64,000 bases of DNA from Alterinioella nitratireducens (GCF_013155465.1 NZ_JABJVX010000003.1:62001-126000), one strand, 5' to 3'; counted from the first letter of the stretch, positions 51,473 through 61,298 are shown. The notes: generated by a model not told the origin, from the sequence alone. A program made the numbers and translations.

Positions 51473-51475
51473 CCG

Positions 51476-52447
51476 ATGATGACACGCGCCAACATGATCA
51501 CGCGCCGCGCCGCCCTCGGGCTGATCGGGGCCGCACTTGCCTTGCCGCGCGCGGGGCTGGCGTCGGACCTCGATACGCTCGGCGGCAACGCCTTCGGGAC
51601 CGGCTGGCGGATTGCCGGGAGGGACACCCCCACCCGTCTCGGCCCCGCAATCGAGGTGCTTTTCGCCCGGATCGACGCGCAGTTCTCGCCCTGGCGCAGG
51701 GATAGCGGGATCAGCCGGATCAACGCCGCGCCCGCGGGCGCGCAGGCGGTGGAGCCCGAGATCGCTCAGGTGACGGCAGCGGCGCTGGACATCGCGCGGC
51801 AGAGCGAGGGGGCCTTTGACCCGACCGTCGGGCCGCTGGTGGCGCAATGGGGGTTTGGCCCGATCGGCGGCACCGGCGCACCCGGCTGGCGCGGCATCGC
51901 CATCGCACCCGAGGGGCTGACCAAGGCGCGCGGCGACCTGACGCTGGACCTTTGCGGTATTGCCAAGGGTTGGGCGCTGGACCGCGCGGCGGATCTGGCG
52001 CGGGCGGAGGGCGTCACCGACATGCTGCTTGACCTTGGCGGCGAGTTCGTGGCGCTCGGCACCCATCCCGAGGGGCGCGACTGGCGCATCGCGGTGGAAT
52101 CCCCCCTGCCCGCGCAGCCCCCCACGCAGGCCCTGCGCCTGCCCCCCGGCATGGCGGTCGCGACCTCGGGCGTGCGGGCACAGAGCTATGTTCTGAACGG
52201 GCGCCTCTACAGCCATATCATCGACCCGGAGACCCGCGCGCCCGCGTCGGGGCGGTTGCGGTCCGTGACGGTGGCGGCAGGCGACGCGATGACGGCGGAT
52301 GCCTGGGCCACGGCGCTTTTCGCGGCGGGCGATGAGGGCGGGCCGGACCTGGCCGCGACCCGAGACATCGCGGCGCTGTTCCTGTTTGAAACGGATGACG
52401 GGCTGCGCCAGCATCGCAGCGGCGCGATCCGGGACTTGATCCTGTGA
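51476..52447 (+). CDS. apbE: FAD:protein FMN transferase
   Basis: 323 aa with an N-terminal export signal (TRRAALGLIGAALALPRAGLA, twin-arginine-like). ApbE-family motifs: FGTGWRI, FSPWRRDSGISRINA, LDLCGIAKGWALDRAADL, LLDLGGEFVALG, ATSGVRAQSYVLNGRLYSHIIDPETRAP (metal and flavin site) and VAAGDAMTADAWATALF. It covalently attaches FMN to Thr in (S/T)GAT motifs in the periplasm. In this operon NqrC (Thr233) is the obvious substrate, NqrB having lost its motif. Confidence 0.92.
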   Translation: MMTRANMITRRAALGLIGAALALPRAGLASDLDTLGGNAFGTGWRIAGRDTPTRLGPAIEVLFARIDAQFSPWRRDSGISRINAAPAGAQAVEPEIAQVTAAALDIARQSEGAFDPTVGPLVAQWGFGPIGGTGAPGWRGIAIAPEGLTKARGDLTLDLCGIAKGWALDRAADLARAEGVTDMLLDLGGEFVALGTHPEGRDWRIAVESPLPAQPPTQALRLPPGMAVATSGVRAQSYVLNGRLYSHIIDPETRAPASGRLRSVTVAAGDAMTADAWATALFAAGDEGGPDLAATRDIAALFLFETDDGLRQHRSGAIRDLIL

Positions 52448-52463
52448 CGGAGGGAACCCACCA

Positions 52464-52637
52464 ATGGAACTGATCTTCGCCATCGCGATCACCGCCCTGG
52501 CGGCGGGCGGCATCGGGCTTGGGCTGGCCTTCGGGCGCGGACCCGTGCGCTCAAGCTGCGGCGCAACCGACCGCCTCGCCAAGGACCGCTGCGAGGATTG
52601 CCCGCTGCGCCGCGCGGCACGGGAGGGCCGGAAATGA
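52464..52637 (+). CDS. nqrM: NqrM-like NQR maturation protein, 57 aa
   Basis: Small gene between apbE and the CBS gene: one N-terminal membrane helix (about 3-24), then FGRGPVRSSCG and, after a short linker, CEDC. This is the layout of NqrM (DUF539), which has GxxFGRKPIKGSCGG followed by CxxC and helps deliver iron to the Cys site between NqrD and NqrE. Cys32, Cys43 and Cys46 are the likely ligands. It overlaps the next gene by four bases (ATGA). It is easily missed because of its length. Confidence 0.85.
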   Translation: MELIFAIAITALAAGGIGLGLAFGRGPVRSSCGATDRLAKDRCEDCPLRRAAREGRK

Positions 52638-53026
52638 CGCAATACCTGGTGCGTTCGATCATGCGCGCAGACCCCCCCACCCTGACCGCCGAGACGCCGA
52701 TCCGGCGCGCGGTGGCGGCGCTGGTCGATGCGAAAACCCCCGCCGCGCCGGTGCTTGGCGATGACGGGCGGCTGATCGGCATCTTGACGCAGAAGGACTG
52801 CTTTCGGCCCGCGCTGCATGCCAGCTATCACCGGGAATGGACGGGGCGCGTGGCCGATCACATGTCGCGCGAGGTGGTCTCGGTCGAGGCCGGCGACGAA
52901 GTGATCCGCGTGGCCGAGATGTTCCTCGACCAGCCGCATCGGGTGTTTCCGGTCCTCGATGGCGCGCGGGTGGTCGGCCTGCTGCGCCGCTCGGACGTTC
53001 TGGCGCTGCTGACGCGGATCGGCTGA
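52634..53026 (+). CDS. Two-CBS-domain protein at the end of the nqr operon
   Basis: 130 aa consisting only of a CBS pair: first domain about 5-58 (VRSIMRADPPTLTAETPIRRAVAALVDAKTPAAPVLGDDGRLIGILTQKDC), second about 72-127 (VADHMSREVVSVEAGDEVIRVAEMFLDQPHRVFPVLDGARVVGLLRRSDVLALL). CBS pairs bind adenosine nucleotides such as AMP, ATP or NAD. Being coupled to nqrM by a four-base overlap, it may sense energy or NADH state for the complex; this is inference. Confidence 0.9.
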   Translation: MTQYLVRSIMRADPPTLTAETPIRRAVAALVDAKTPAAPVLGDDGRLIGILTQKDCFRPALHASYHREWTGRVADHMSREVVSVEAGDEVIRVAEMFLDQPHRVFPVLDGARVVGLLRRSDVLALLTRIG

Positions 53027-53034
53027 GCGCGCGC

Positions 53035-54321
53035 CTACCCCTCGACCTCGTCCAGCCCGTAGGCGACCCAGACGGCGGCCAGCGACATCGCGGCAAAGGC
53101 CGTCAGCGTCACGACCGCTCCGGCGATGGAGGCAAGCGCCCCGAACAGGCCCGAGCCAAGCAGCACGATCCCGATCACGGTGTTGGACACCGCCGTATAG
53201 GCCGCGCGTCTGTCCTCGGGGGCCATGTCGACCAGGTAGGTTGAGCGCCCCTGCCGCACGCCGTGATAGGCGAGCATCAGGGTGAAGAGGACCAGCGGCA
53301 GCGCCCAGATCGTGCTGGAAAGCCCGGCGAGATCCAGCGCCACAGCCCCCGCCAGCGCCACGCCGCCGACAAGGCCCGACAGGATCAGCACCTTGCGGCT
53401 GGAGCGATCCGCGATCCGGCCCCAGATATAGGAGCTGAGGAAGGCCGCGATGGACGAGGCCAGCACCAGCGCGCCAAGCCGGTCGAACGTGCCCTGCCCG
53501 GCTTGCGCCCCCAGAAGCACAAGGTATGGCGGGGCCAGCGCCGTGGCGGTCAAGAGCCCGCGCGCGAGGATGAAGCGGGTCAGCTGCGGATCTTCACGCA
53601 ATAGCGACAATTGCCCAAGCGGTGCGCCCTCCCCGGCCTCGCCCGGTGCGGGGTCCTCATGCAGGGTTGAAAAAAGCAGCGCCGCACAGCCCCACAGTAT
53701 TGCGGCCAAAGACACCGCGCCGATCACCAGACCGACCCGCGAGATCCAGCCCGACATGAGCAGAAGCGCAAAGAGCACGACCGCCCCCGCACCCACCGAA
53801 CTGGCCAGCCCCTTGGCCGAGCCGCGCCGACCCTTGCCGACGGTCTTGCCGAGGATGTCCTTGTAGCTGACCGAACAGATGCTGCGGCTGACCGCCAGCA
53901 CCGCCAGAAGCGCACAGATCGCGGCCCCCGCCGCCGCGCCCGAGAGGGTCAGCGCCGCAAGCACGATCCCCGCCGCCGCCGCCCCCTGCCCGACCGAGCC
54001 CGCCACCCAGGCCCATTTGCGCCGCGCCATCGCATGAACACGCGGGGCCGCGAACAGTTGTGGCAGCAGCGCACCCGCCTCGCGGATCGGAACAAGCAGG
54101 CCCACGAAGAGGCTGGAGGCCCCCAGATGCGTCAGGAGCCAGGACAGCACCAGTTTCGGGTCGATCAGCCCGTCGGCGATCTTGGTCATCGAGAGCGACC
54201 CGGCATGGCGCAGGAAACTGCCCGCCTCATGCGCCCGCGCCGCGTCCGTGAGGTCGCCGGGGCTGTCGCTGTCCTCCGTCAGCGCCTCGAACAGGGTTTC
54301 CTCAAAACTGGTATCGGCCAT
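53035..54321 (-). CDS. MFS transporter of unknown substrate
   Basis: 428 aa. A 60-residue acidic N-terminus is followed by about ten to twelve hydrophobic helices. FVGLLVPIREAGALLPQLFAAPRVHAMARRKWAWVAGS and SYIWGRIADRSSRKVLILSGLVGG are MFS-type loops; VRQGRSTYLVDMAPEDRRAAYTAVSNTVIG is typical of a subgroup of bacterial MFS proteins with no assigned substrate. Convergent with the CBS gene, 8 bp apart, and divergent from the amidohydrolase gene. Confidence 0.82.
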   Translation of the reverse strand: MADTSFEETLFEALTEDSDSPGDLTDAARAHEAGSFLRHAGSLSMTKIADGLIDPKLVLSWLLTHLGASSLFVGLLVPIREAGALLPQLFAAPRVHAMARRKWAWVAGSVGQGAAAAGIVLAALTLSGAAAGAAICALLAVLAVSRSICSVSYKDILGKTVGKGRRGSAKGLASSVGAGAVVLFALLLMSGWISRVGLVIGAVSLAAILWGCAALLFSTLHEDPAPGEAGEGAPLGQLSLLREDPQLTRFILARGLLTATALAPPYLVLLGAQAGQGTFDRLGALVLASSIAAFLSSYIWGRIADRSSRKVLILSGLVGGVALAGAVALDLAGLSSTIWALPLVLFTLMLAYHGVRQGRSTYLVDMAPEDRRAAYTAVSNTVIGIVLLGSGLFGALASIAGAVVTLTAFAAMSLAAVWVAYGLDEVEG

Positions 54322-54387
54322 ACTGGTCCCTTTTGAAATCAGGCGCTACGCAATAGAGAGAGAATAGCCCCACGCCGGAGAAGTTCC

Positions 54388-55315
54388 ATGTCCGCATCCG
54401 TTTTCGCCCTGCCCTCGGGCTATATCGACGCCCATCATCACATCTGGGCGCCCGAGACGCGCGGGGCCGAGATCGGCTATGGCTGGCTGCGCGATATCGG
54501 TGCGGCGAAGCCCTTTGGCGACCCGACCCCGATCCAGCGCGATTACCTGATGGCGGAGTTCCTGAACGAGGCCAAGACACGCCCCCGCGCCTCGGTTCAT
54601 GTCCAGACCGATGGCGCCCTGCCCGATCCGGTGGCGGAAACCGCCTTTGTGCAGGCCGAGGCGGATGCGGCGGGCCATGCGGTGGCCATTATCGGGCTCG
54701 CCGATCTCAGCGCCCCCGATCTGGGCGATCTGCTGGCGCGGCATGGCAGCTATCCCGGCTTTCGCGGCGTGCGGCAGATCGTGGCGCGGTTGGAGGGCAA
54801 TCCGGGGCTGAGCTTCGCGCCACGGGATTTCCTGGCGGATGCGAAGTGGCGCGAGGGGCTGAAGCGGATCGAGGGCCTCGGGCTGTGTTTCGACCTGCAA
54901 CTCTACCCCGAACAGGCCGGGGCGGCGTGCGAGGCACTTGCCGCCACGCCCGACCTCACCGTGATCATCGACCATGCGCTCAGCCCGCATGATGCCAGCC
55001 CCGCCGGGTTCGCGCGCTGGAAAGAGGCCGTGGCGATGATGGCCGCGCGGCCCCGGACCTGTATCAAGCTGTCGGGCTTCGGCATGTTCCGGCCCGATTG
55101 GGCCGAGACCGGCGCCTTCGCCCCGCATATCGGGCATATTCTGGCGGAGTTCGGCGCGGGACGGGTCATGTGGGGCAGCAATTACCCGGTGGAAAAGCTG
55201 GCCGCGCACTATGAAACTTGCCTGAAGGTGGTCGCGGATCAAGTGCCGGATCACGACCGAAAAAGTGTTTTTTTTTCACACAGTAACAAGTATTTACAGT
55301 CTAAACTTAACCTAG
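54388..55315 (+). CDS. Amidohydrolase (COG3618-like), probable frameshift in a T9 run
   Basis: TIM-barrel metal-dependent hydrolase: YIDAHHHIWAPE metal site, VHVQTDGALPDPVAETAFVQAEADAAGH, GVRQIVARLEGNPG, VIIDHALSPHDASPAGFARWKEAVAMMAARPRTCIKLSGFGMF and FGAGRVMWGSNYPVEKL. As written, the frame runs past a nine-T run (55268-55276) and on for 85 codons across the antisense phoB gene. With eight T it would read VFFHTVTSIYSLNLT and stop at 55313-55315, which resembles the normal VFxxTAxxxYRL end of the family. So the true product is about 308 aa, or the run is a slippage site. Confidence 0.75.
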
Positions 55316-55993
55316 TGCATAACCCGCGCCGCGCACCGTGCGGATGGGGTCTTCGCCGCCCGCCGCGCCAAGCGCCTTGCGCAGCCGCCCGATATGGACA
55401 TCGACGGTGCGGGTATCGACATAGACATCGCGGCCCCAGACCCGGTCGAGCAACTGATCGCGGCTCCAGACCCTGCCGGGGCGCTCCAGGAACACGGCCA
55501 GCAGCCGGTATTCGGTCGGCCCGAGCGAGACCTCCCGCCCGTTCCGGCTGACCCGGTGTTCGGTCATGTCCATGGCGATGTCGCCATAGCTCAGCACCTC
55601 GCCCACGGCGGCGGGGCGGGTGCGGCGTAACTGGGTGCGGATGCGCGCCAGCAGCTCGGCCACCGAATAGGGCTTGATCATGTAATCATCGGCCCCGGTT
55701 TCCAGCCCGCGCACCTTGTCGACCTCCTCCGAGCGGGCGCTCAGCATGATGACGGGGATGGCGCGGGTGTCCTTGCCGGTCTTCAACTGGCGGCAGATTT
55801 CCAGGCCCGAGACATGCGGCAACATCCAGTCCAGCACGATCAGGTCGGGCGGAGTCTCGCGCACCAGGTCCAGCGCGATATCGCCCGCATCCGCTGTTGC
55901 CACCTCATACCCTTCGGCGCGCAGATTGTAGGCCAGCACCTCGCGCTGCGCCGCCTCATCCTCGACCACGAGGATCAGTGGCTCACCCGGCAT
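55307..55993 (-). CDS. phoB: Phosphate regulon response regulator PhoB
   Basis: 228 aa from ATG 55993. Receiver domain (LILVVEDEAAQREVLAYNLRAEGYEV; phospho-acceptor Asp in LIVLDWMLPHVSGLE; KPYSVAELLARI) and OmpR-type winged-helix C-terminus (LGPTEYRLLAVFLERPGRVWSRDQLLDRVWGRDVYVDTRTVDVHIGRLRKAL). Activates genes with Pho boxes such as the one before pstS. Last gene of the minus-strand pho cluster; overlaps phoU by 11 bases. Its stop overlaps the corrected amidohydrolase end by nine bases. Confidence 0.96.
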   Translation of the reverse strand: MPGEPLILVVEDEAAQREVLAYNLRAEGYEVATADAGDIALDLVRETPPDLIVLDWMLPHVSGLEICRQLKTGKDTRAIPVIMLSARSEEVDKVRGLETGADDYMIKPYSVAELLARIRTQLRRTRPAAVGEVLSYGDIAMDMTEHRVSRNGREVSLGPTEYRLLAVFLERPGRVWSRDQLLDRVWGRDVYVDTRTVDVHIGRLRKALGAAGGEDPIRTVRGAGYALG

Positions 55994-56699
55994 CCGGCGC
56001 CCCCGTCGCGGTGGCATCGCCCTTCTCGCGGTCCTCATCCGGGTAGGCGCCATCGACAAGGTAGATTACCTGCTCGCAGATCGAGGTGACGTGATCGCCC
56101 ATGCGCTCGATGTTCTTGGCGATGAAATGCAGGTGCATGCAGGGCGTGATGTTGCGCGGATCCTCCATCATGAAGGTCAGGTATTCGCGGAACAGGCCCG
56201 AATACATCTGGTCGACCTCCAGGTCGCGGTCGCGCACGTCGTGGGCAAGATCGACGTCACGCTGGATATAGGCGTCCAGTGCGTCCTTCAGCATCAGTTC
56301 CACCAGCCGGGCCATACGGCGCAGCGATTTCGTGGTGCCCTCGATCTCGTCCATCTCCATCAACACGCCGGTGCGCTTGGCGATGTTCTTGGCGTAATCG
56401 CCCATCCGCTCCAGCGCGCCGGAAAGGCGGAAGACGGTCAGCACGGTGCGCAAATCGCCCGCGATGGGTTGGCGCAGCGCGAGAATACGGGCCGCGTCCT
56501 CGTTGACGGCATGTTCCAGCGCGTCGATGGGTTTGTCACCTGCCCTGACCTTCTGGGCAAGCTCCGCGTCGCGGGTTTCCAGCGCCTTCGCTGCATCCGA
56601 TATTGCCGCCTCGACCAGCCCGCCCATCTTCATGATGCTGGCCTGAATCCCCTCCAGGTCGCGGTCGAAGGCGCGCAGGATATGTGTCTGGTTTTCCAT
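55983..56699 (-). CDS. phoU: Phosphate signaling regulator PhoU
   Basis: 238 aa from ATG 56699. Two three-helix PhoU repeats, each with the E/D-rich metal motif: AFDRDLEGIQASIMKMGGLVEAAISDA, LERMGDYAKNIAKRTG in the first and IERMGDHVTSICEQVIYLVDG in the second. Couples the PstSCAB transporter to PhoR and keeps it in phosphatase mode when phosphate is plentiful. Confidence 0.96.
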   Translation of the reverse strand: MENQTHILRAFDRDLEGIQASIMKMGGLVEAAISDAAKALETRDAELAQKVRAGDKPIDALEHAVNEDAARILALRQPIAGDLRTVLTVFRLSGALERMGDYAKNIAKRTGVLMEMDEIEGTTKSLRRMARLVELMLKDALDAYIQRDVDLAHDVRDRDLEVDQMYSGLFREYLTFMMEDPRNITPCMHLHFIAKNIERMGDHVTSICEQVIYLVDGAYPDEDREKGDATATGAPDAG

Positions 56700-56718
56700 C
56701 TCGTCTCTCCGGGGTGGC

Positions 56719-57510
<792 letters not shown>

Positions 57511-57522
57511 CTCATGCCCCTC

Positions 57523-58842
57523 TTACCAGCGGCGTTCAAAGCGGCGGCGCAACAGCACCGCGATCAGGTTCATGGCGACCAGGAAGACCAGAAGCACGAT
57601 GGTCGCCCCCGCCGCGCGTTCGACGAAAGCCGGATCGGCGCGCTGTGTCCAGTTATAGACCTGCACCGGCAGCGCCGAGGCGGGATCGAACAGCCCCTCG
57701 GGCGGCATGTCGGGATATTCGCGCACGAAAGCCACCATGCCAATAAGCAACAAGGGCGCGGTTTCGCCAAGCGCCTGCGCAAGGCCCAGGATGGTGCCGG
57801 TCAGGATACCGGGTGCCGCCAGCGGCAGCACATGGTGGAACACTGCCTGCATTTTCGACGCGCCAAGACCAAGCGCCGCGGAGCGGATCGAGGGCGGCAC
57901 GGCGCGCAGGGCGGCGCGGGTCGCGATGATGATGGTCGGCAGCGTCATCAGGGTCAGGACGAGACCGCCGACGATGGGGGCCGATTGCGGCAGCCCCGCG
58001 AGGTTGATGAAGATCGCAAGGCCGAGGATGCCGAAGACGATCGAGGGCACGGCGGCGAGGTTCGAGATATTGACCTCGATGATATCGGTCAGGCGGTTCT
58101 TGGGGGCGAATTCCTCAAGATAGATCGAGGCCGCGACGCCGATCGGCAGCGCCAGCACAAGAACCACCCCGATCATGTAGAGCGAGCCCAGGATCGCCAC
58201 GCCAAGCCCCGCCGCCTCGGGCCGCTGGTCCGAGGCATCGGGGCCGGTCAGGAAGGCCCAGTTCCATCGCGTCTCCATCATGCCGGCATCCGCCATCGCC
58301 TGCGCCAGCCGGATCTGTGCGGGGCTGACATTGGCGTCGCGCTCGGCGCTTTCCAGCGTCACGCGGCCCTTGAAATAGCCGTCGATCCGGCCACTTGCCA
58401 GCATCTCAAGCTCCAGCGTCTCGCCCAGGATGTCGGGGTTGGCCAGCACCATGGCGCGGACCTGCGCCGGGGCCTCCTGGCTGATCATGCCCATCAGGGC
58501 CTGCGGGCTGACTCCGGTCAGGTCGATCCCCTCGGCTTGCAGGTGCATCTGCAAGGATTGCGCCAGCAGGGGCGCGTAGCCGAAGGTCGTCACGCGGGCC
58601 ATTTCGGCGGGGTCGCGGTTGCCCTCGGGGTCCAGCCGGTCGGCACTCAGCGTCACGGGGATGGTCAGGTAGGTCTGGCGGAACGCGCCCGCGCCGTTGC
58701 CGATGACCGAGATCACCAGAAGCGCCAGCGCCGCCAGCCCGGTGATCACGGCGGCAAGGCCGAAGGCGCGGAACCGGGCCTCGGCGCGATTGCGGGCCCT
58801 GGTGCGCGGATCGGCGGTCAGAAGGGAACTGGACTGGGTCAT
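57523..58842 (-). CDS. pstA: Phosphate ABC transporter permease PstA
   Basis: 439 aa, much longer than the 280-300 aa enterobacterial form: about 170 residues of an extra periplasmic domain follow the first helix, a form common in alphaproteobacteria. The permease core contains ASIYLEEFAPKNRLTDIIEVNISNLAAVPSIVFGILGLAIFIN and RSAALGLGASKMQAVFHHVLPLAAPGILTGTILGLAQALGETAPLLLIG, with the EAA loop. Overlaps pstC by four bases. Confidence 0.94.
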   Translation of the reverse strand: MTQSSSLLTADPRTRARNRAEARFRAFGLAAVITGLAALALLVISVIGNGAGAFRQTYLTIPVTLSADRLDPEGNRDPAEMARVTTFGYAPLLAQSLQMHLQAEGIDLTGVSPQALMGMISQEAPAQVRAMVLANPDILGETLELEMLASGRIDGYFKGRVTLESAERDANVSPAQIRLAQAMADAGMMETRWNWAFLTGPDASDQRPEAAGLGVAILGSLYMIGVVLVLALPIGVAASIYLEEFAPKNRLTDIIEVNISNLAAVPSIVFGILGLAIFINLAGLPQSAPIVGGLVLTLMTLPTIIIATRAALRAVPPSIRSAALGLGASKMQAVFHHVLPLAAPGILTGTILGLAQALGETAPLLLIGMVAFVREYPDMPPEGLFDPASALPVQVYNWTQRADPAFVERAAGATIVLLVFLVAMNLIAVLLRRRFERRW

Positions 58843-60014
58843 TCATACTGCTCCCGGTAGCGGCGCACGATGTAAAGCGCGAGGATGTTGAGGCAGAGCG
58901 TGATCGCGAAGAGGGTCAGGCCAAGCGCGAAGGCGACCAGTGCCTCGGGGCTGGAAAAATCGGTATCCCCCGTTAACTGGCCCACAATCTTGACGGTCAC
59001 GGTGGTCATCGCCTCGAACGGGTTGAGGCTGAGACGCGCCGCCGCCCCTGCCCCCATCACCACGATCATGGTCTCGCCGATGGCGCGCGAGGTCGCCAGA
59101 AGGACCGCGCCGACAATGCCCGGAAGGGCCGCGGGCAGAATCACCTGGCGCACGGTCTCGGATTGCGTGGCCCCAAGCCCGTAGGCCCCATCACGTAGAG
59201 ATTGCGGGACCGCGTTGATGATGTCGTCCGACAGGGACGAGACGAAGGGAATGAGCATGATGCCCATGACCAGCCCCGCCGTCATCACCGAGGAGGACGA
59301 GGTGCCAAGCCCCATCGGTGCTGCGAACCAGTCGCGCAGGAGCGGCCCGACCGTGACCAGCGCGAAAAGGCCGTAGACGATGGTGGGAATGCCCGCCAGC
59401 ACCTCGATCAGCGGCTTGGCGATGGCGCGAAAGCGCGGGCCCGCATATTCGGCCATGTAGATCGCCGCGAAAAGCCCGACGGGAACGGCCACCAGCAGCG
59501 CGATGAAGGTGATGTAGAGCGTGCCCCAAAGCAACGGGATCAGGCCAAGCTCGGAGCCGCCCTCGAAACTGGGGATCCATTCCAGACCAAAGAAGAACTG
59601 CTGCCAGGGGTAGAGGCTGAAGAAATCCGCCGTTTCCACCAGCATCGAGGCGACGATACCGAAGGTCGTCAGGATCGCGATGGAGGAGGCGGTGATGAGG
59701 CCCGCGAGGATGCAGCGCTCCAACGCCGTGCGGGCGCGGAACTCGGGTGTGATCCGGATCAGCGCGAGGCCAAGGCCGATCACGGCCAGGACCGGGGCCA
59801 GGATCGTGCCGCCGGGCCAGGCCATGAGCGCCAGGACCAGCAGGGCAAACCCGGGGATCAGGGCCGCCAGCGCGGTGATCGCGCCATAGGCATGCGGCAG
59901 GGAATGCAGCGCGGCGGGACTGCCCCCCGTCAGGTGCAGGGCGCGCGCGCGGCCAAGCCAGTAGCCCGCGGCGCCAAGGGCGAGAGTGGCGGCGATGATC
60001 CAGAGAAGCGGCAT
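58839..60014 (-). CDS. pstC: Phosphate ABC transporter permease PstC
   Basis: 391 aa; longer N-terminus with three additional hydrophobic segments. Core: FFFGLEWIPSFEGGSELGLIPLLWGTLYITFIALLVAVPVGLFAAIYMAEYAGPRFRAIAKPLIEVLAGIPTIVYGLFALVTV and RDGAYGLGATQSETVRQVILPAALPGIVGAVLLATSRAIGETMIVVM. Pairs with PstA to form the channel. Confidence 0.95.
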   Translation of the reverse strand: MPLLWIIAATLALGAAGYWLGRARALHLTGGSPAALHSLPHAYGAITALAALIPGFALLVLALMAWPGGTILAPVLAVIGLGLALIRITPEFRARTALERCILAGLITASSIAILTTFGIVASMLVETADFFSLYPWQQFFFGLEWIPSFEGGSELGLIPLLWGTLYITFIALLVAVPVGLFAAIYMAEYAGPRFRAIAKPLIEVLAGIPTIVYGLFALVTVGPLLRDWFAAPMGLGTSSSSVMTAGLVMGIMLIPFVSSLSDDIINAVPQSLRDGAYGLGATQSETVRQVILPAALPGIVGAVLLATSRAIGETMIVVMGAGAAARLSLNPFEAMTTVTVKIVGQLTGDTDFSSPEALVAFALGLTLFAITLCLNILALYIVRRYREQYE

Positions 60015-60027
60015 ATCGGGGATCCGT

Positions 60028-60066
60028 CAAAAACTGTGGGGGGGCAGGACACGCGCCCTGCCCCCC
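60028..60066 (-). terminator. Attenuating terminator between pstS and pstC
   Basis: Minus strand: perfect 10-bp stem GGGGGGCAGG/CCTGCCCCCC followed shortly by GTTTTTG, right behind the pstS stop. It would leave pstS more abundant than the membrane genes. Confidence 0.7.
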
Positions 60067-60087
60067 ATTGACCCGGTTCGGGCCGGC

Positions 60088-61131
60088 TTACATCGCGTCC
60101 ATGGTGGTGCCGTTCGCGACCACCGCCTGCGTCGCGGCAAGCTCGGGGTCGGAGACCAGCCCATAGGCGGCCAGCGGGCCCCAGGGGCCGGCGATCTCAT
60201 CGGAAACGAAGAACTCGGCATATTCGCGCAGGCCGGGGATCACGTCCAGATGGTCGGCCTTGATGTAGAAAAACAAGGGCCGCGAGACCGGGTATTCGCC
60301 GCTGGCGATGGTCTCGGTCGAGGGCACGACATCGTTCATCGTGGCAACCTGCAGGGAGGCCGTGTTGTTCTGGTAGAAGGACAGGCCGAACACGCCGATG
60401 CCTTCGGGGTTGGCCGAGATGCGGGCCAGCGTTTCGGTGTAGTCGCCGTCGATATCGACCGAGACACCGTCGCCGCGGATGGACATGCAGGTTTCCTCGG
60501 CCGCGTCTTCATCGCCGCCGTTGATGTCCAGGATGGCCTCATAGGCGCCGCTGTCCTCGCAGCCCTGCAAGATCACCTTCTCGTCGAAGACCTCGCGGGT
60601 GCCGTGGCGGGTGCCGGGGATGAAGGCGGCGATCTCCTGCGCGGGCAGGTCGGGGTTCACTTCGTTCCAGGCCGTGTTCGGGTTGGCGATCATCGCACCA
60701 TCCATGGGCAATTCGGCGGCCAGCGCCTGGTACCAGTCGGCGGGGGTGAATTCGAACGACGGGCCGTTGATGTCCGAGGCGAAGACGATGCCGTCATAGC
60801 CGATGCGCACTTCGATGATCTCGGTCACGCCGTTTTCGGCGCAGGTCGCGATCTCGCTTTCGCGGATCGGGCGCGAGGAGTTGGCGATGTCGGTGGTGGT
60901 CTCGCCCACGCCTTCGCAGAAGCGGCGCAGACCGGTCGAGGAACCGCCCGATTCGACCACCGGGGTCGGGAAATCGAAGTTCTCGCCGAAGGCCTCGGCA
61001 ACGATGGTGGCATAAGGCAGAACCGTGGACGACCCCGCGATCTGCACGTTGTCGCGGCTTTGCGCGGCGGCGGCGGTGGCGGTCACGGCCAGGATGGCCA
61101 GGGCGGAAGCGGTGGAATAGGCGATAGACAT
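60088..61131 (-). CDS. pstS: Phosphate ABC transporter substrate-binding protein PstS
   Basis: 347 aa with signal peptide MSIAYSTASALAILAVTATAAAA. Phosphate-binding loops: IAGSSTVLPYATIVAEAFGE, VESGGSSTGLRRFCEGVGETTTDIANSSRPI, RIGYDGIVFASD, and PGTRHGTREVFDEKVI. Four Cys may form two disulfides. It belongs to the longer alphaproteobacterial PstS type. A Pho box lies about 103-121 bp upstream. Confidence 0.95.
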   Translation of the reverse strand: MSIAYSTASALAILAVTATAAAAQSRDNVQIAGSSTVLPYATIVAEAFGENFDFPTPVVESGGSSTGLRRFCEGVGETTTDIANSSRPIRESEIATCAENGVTEIIEVRIGYDGIVFASDINGPSFEFTPADWYQALAAELPMDGAMIANPNTAWNEVNPDLPAQEIAAFIPGTRHGTREVFDEKVILQGCEDSGAYEAILDINGGDEDAAEETCMSIRGDGVSVDIDGDYTETLARISANPEGIGVFGLSFYQNNTASLQVATMNDVVPSTETIASGEYPVSRPLFFYIKADHLDVIPGLREYAEFFVSDEIAGPWGPLAAYGLVSDPELAATQAVVANGTTMDAM

Positions 61132-61233
61132 GGCTCAGAGTTCCCTCAGGTTTTTGTCAGACGGGCCCCGCGATACAGTTCGCGGTCCCTGCCCCGCCAC
61201 TAAAGACGTCGCGCTGAGGTTTTGTGACGGCGA

Positions 61234-61252
61234 TGTAACAGTTTCATGACAA
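61234..61252 (-). promoter_or_regulatory. Pho box upstream of pstS
   Basis: On the minus strand TTGTCATGAAACTGTTACA: two seven-base direct repeats (consensus CTGTCAT and CTGTNAC) separated by AT-rich four-base spacers, close to the PhoB consensus. It is placed between phoR and pstS and reads toward pstS. Confidence 0.8.
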
Positions 61253-61298
61253 GGCGGATCGAATTGGGCGGCTGGCCGAAAAAACCACCTGCGGGCCC

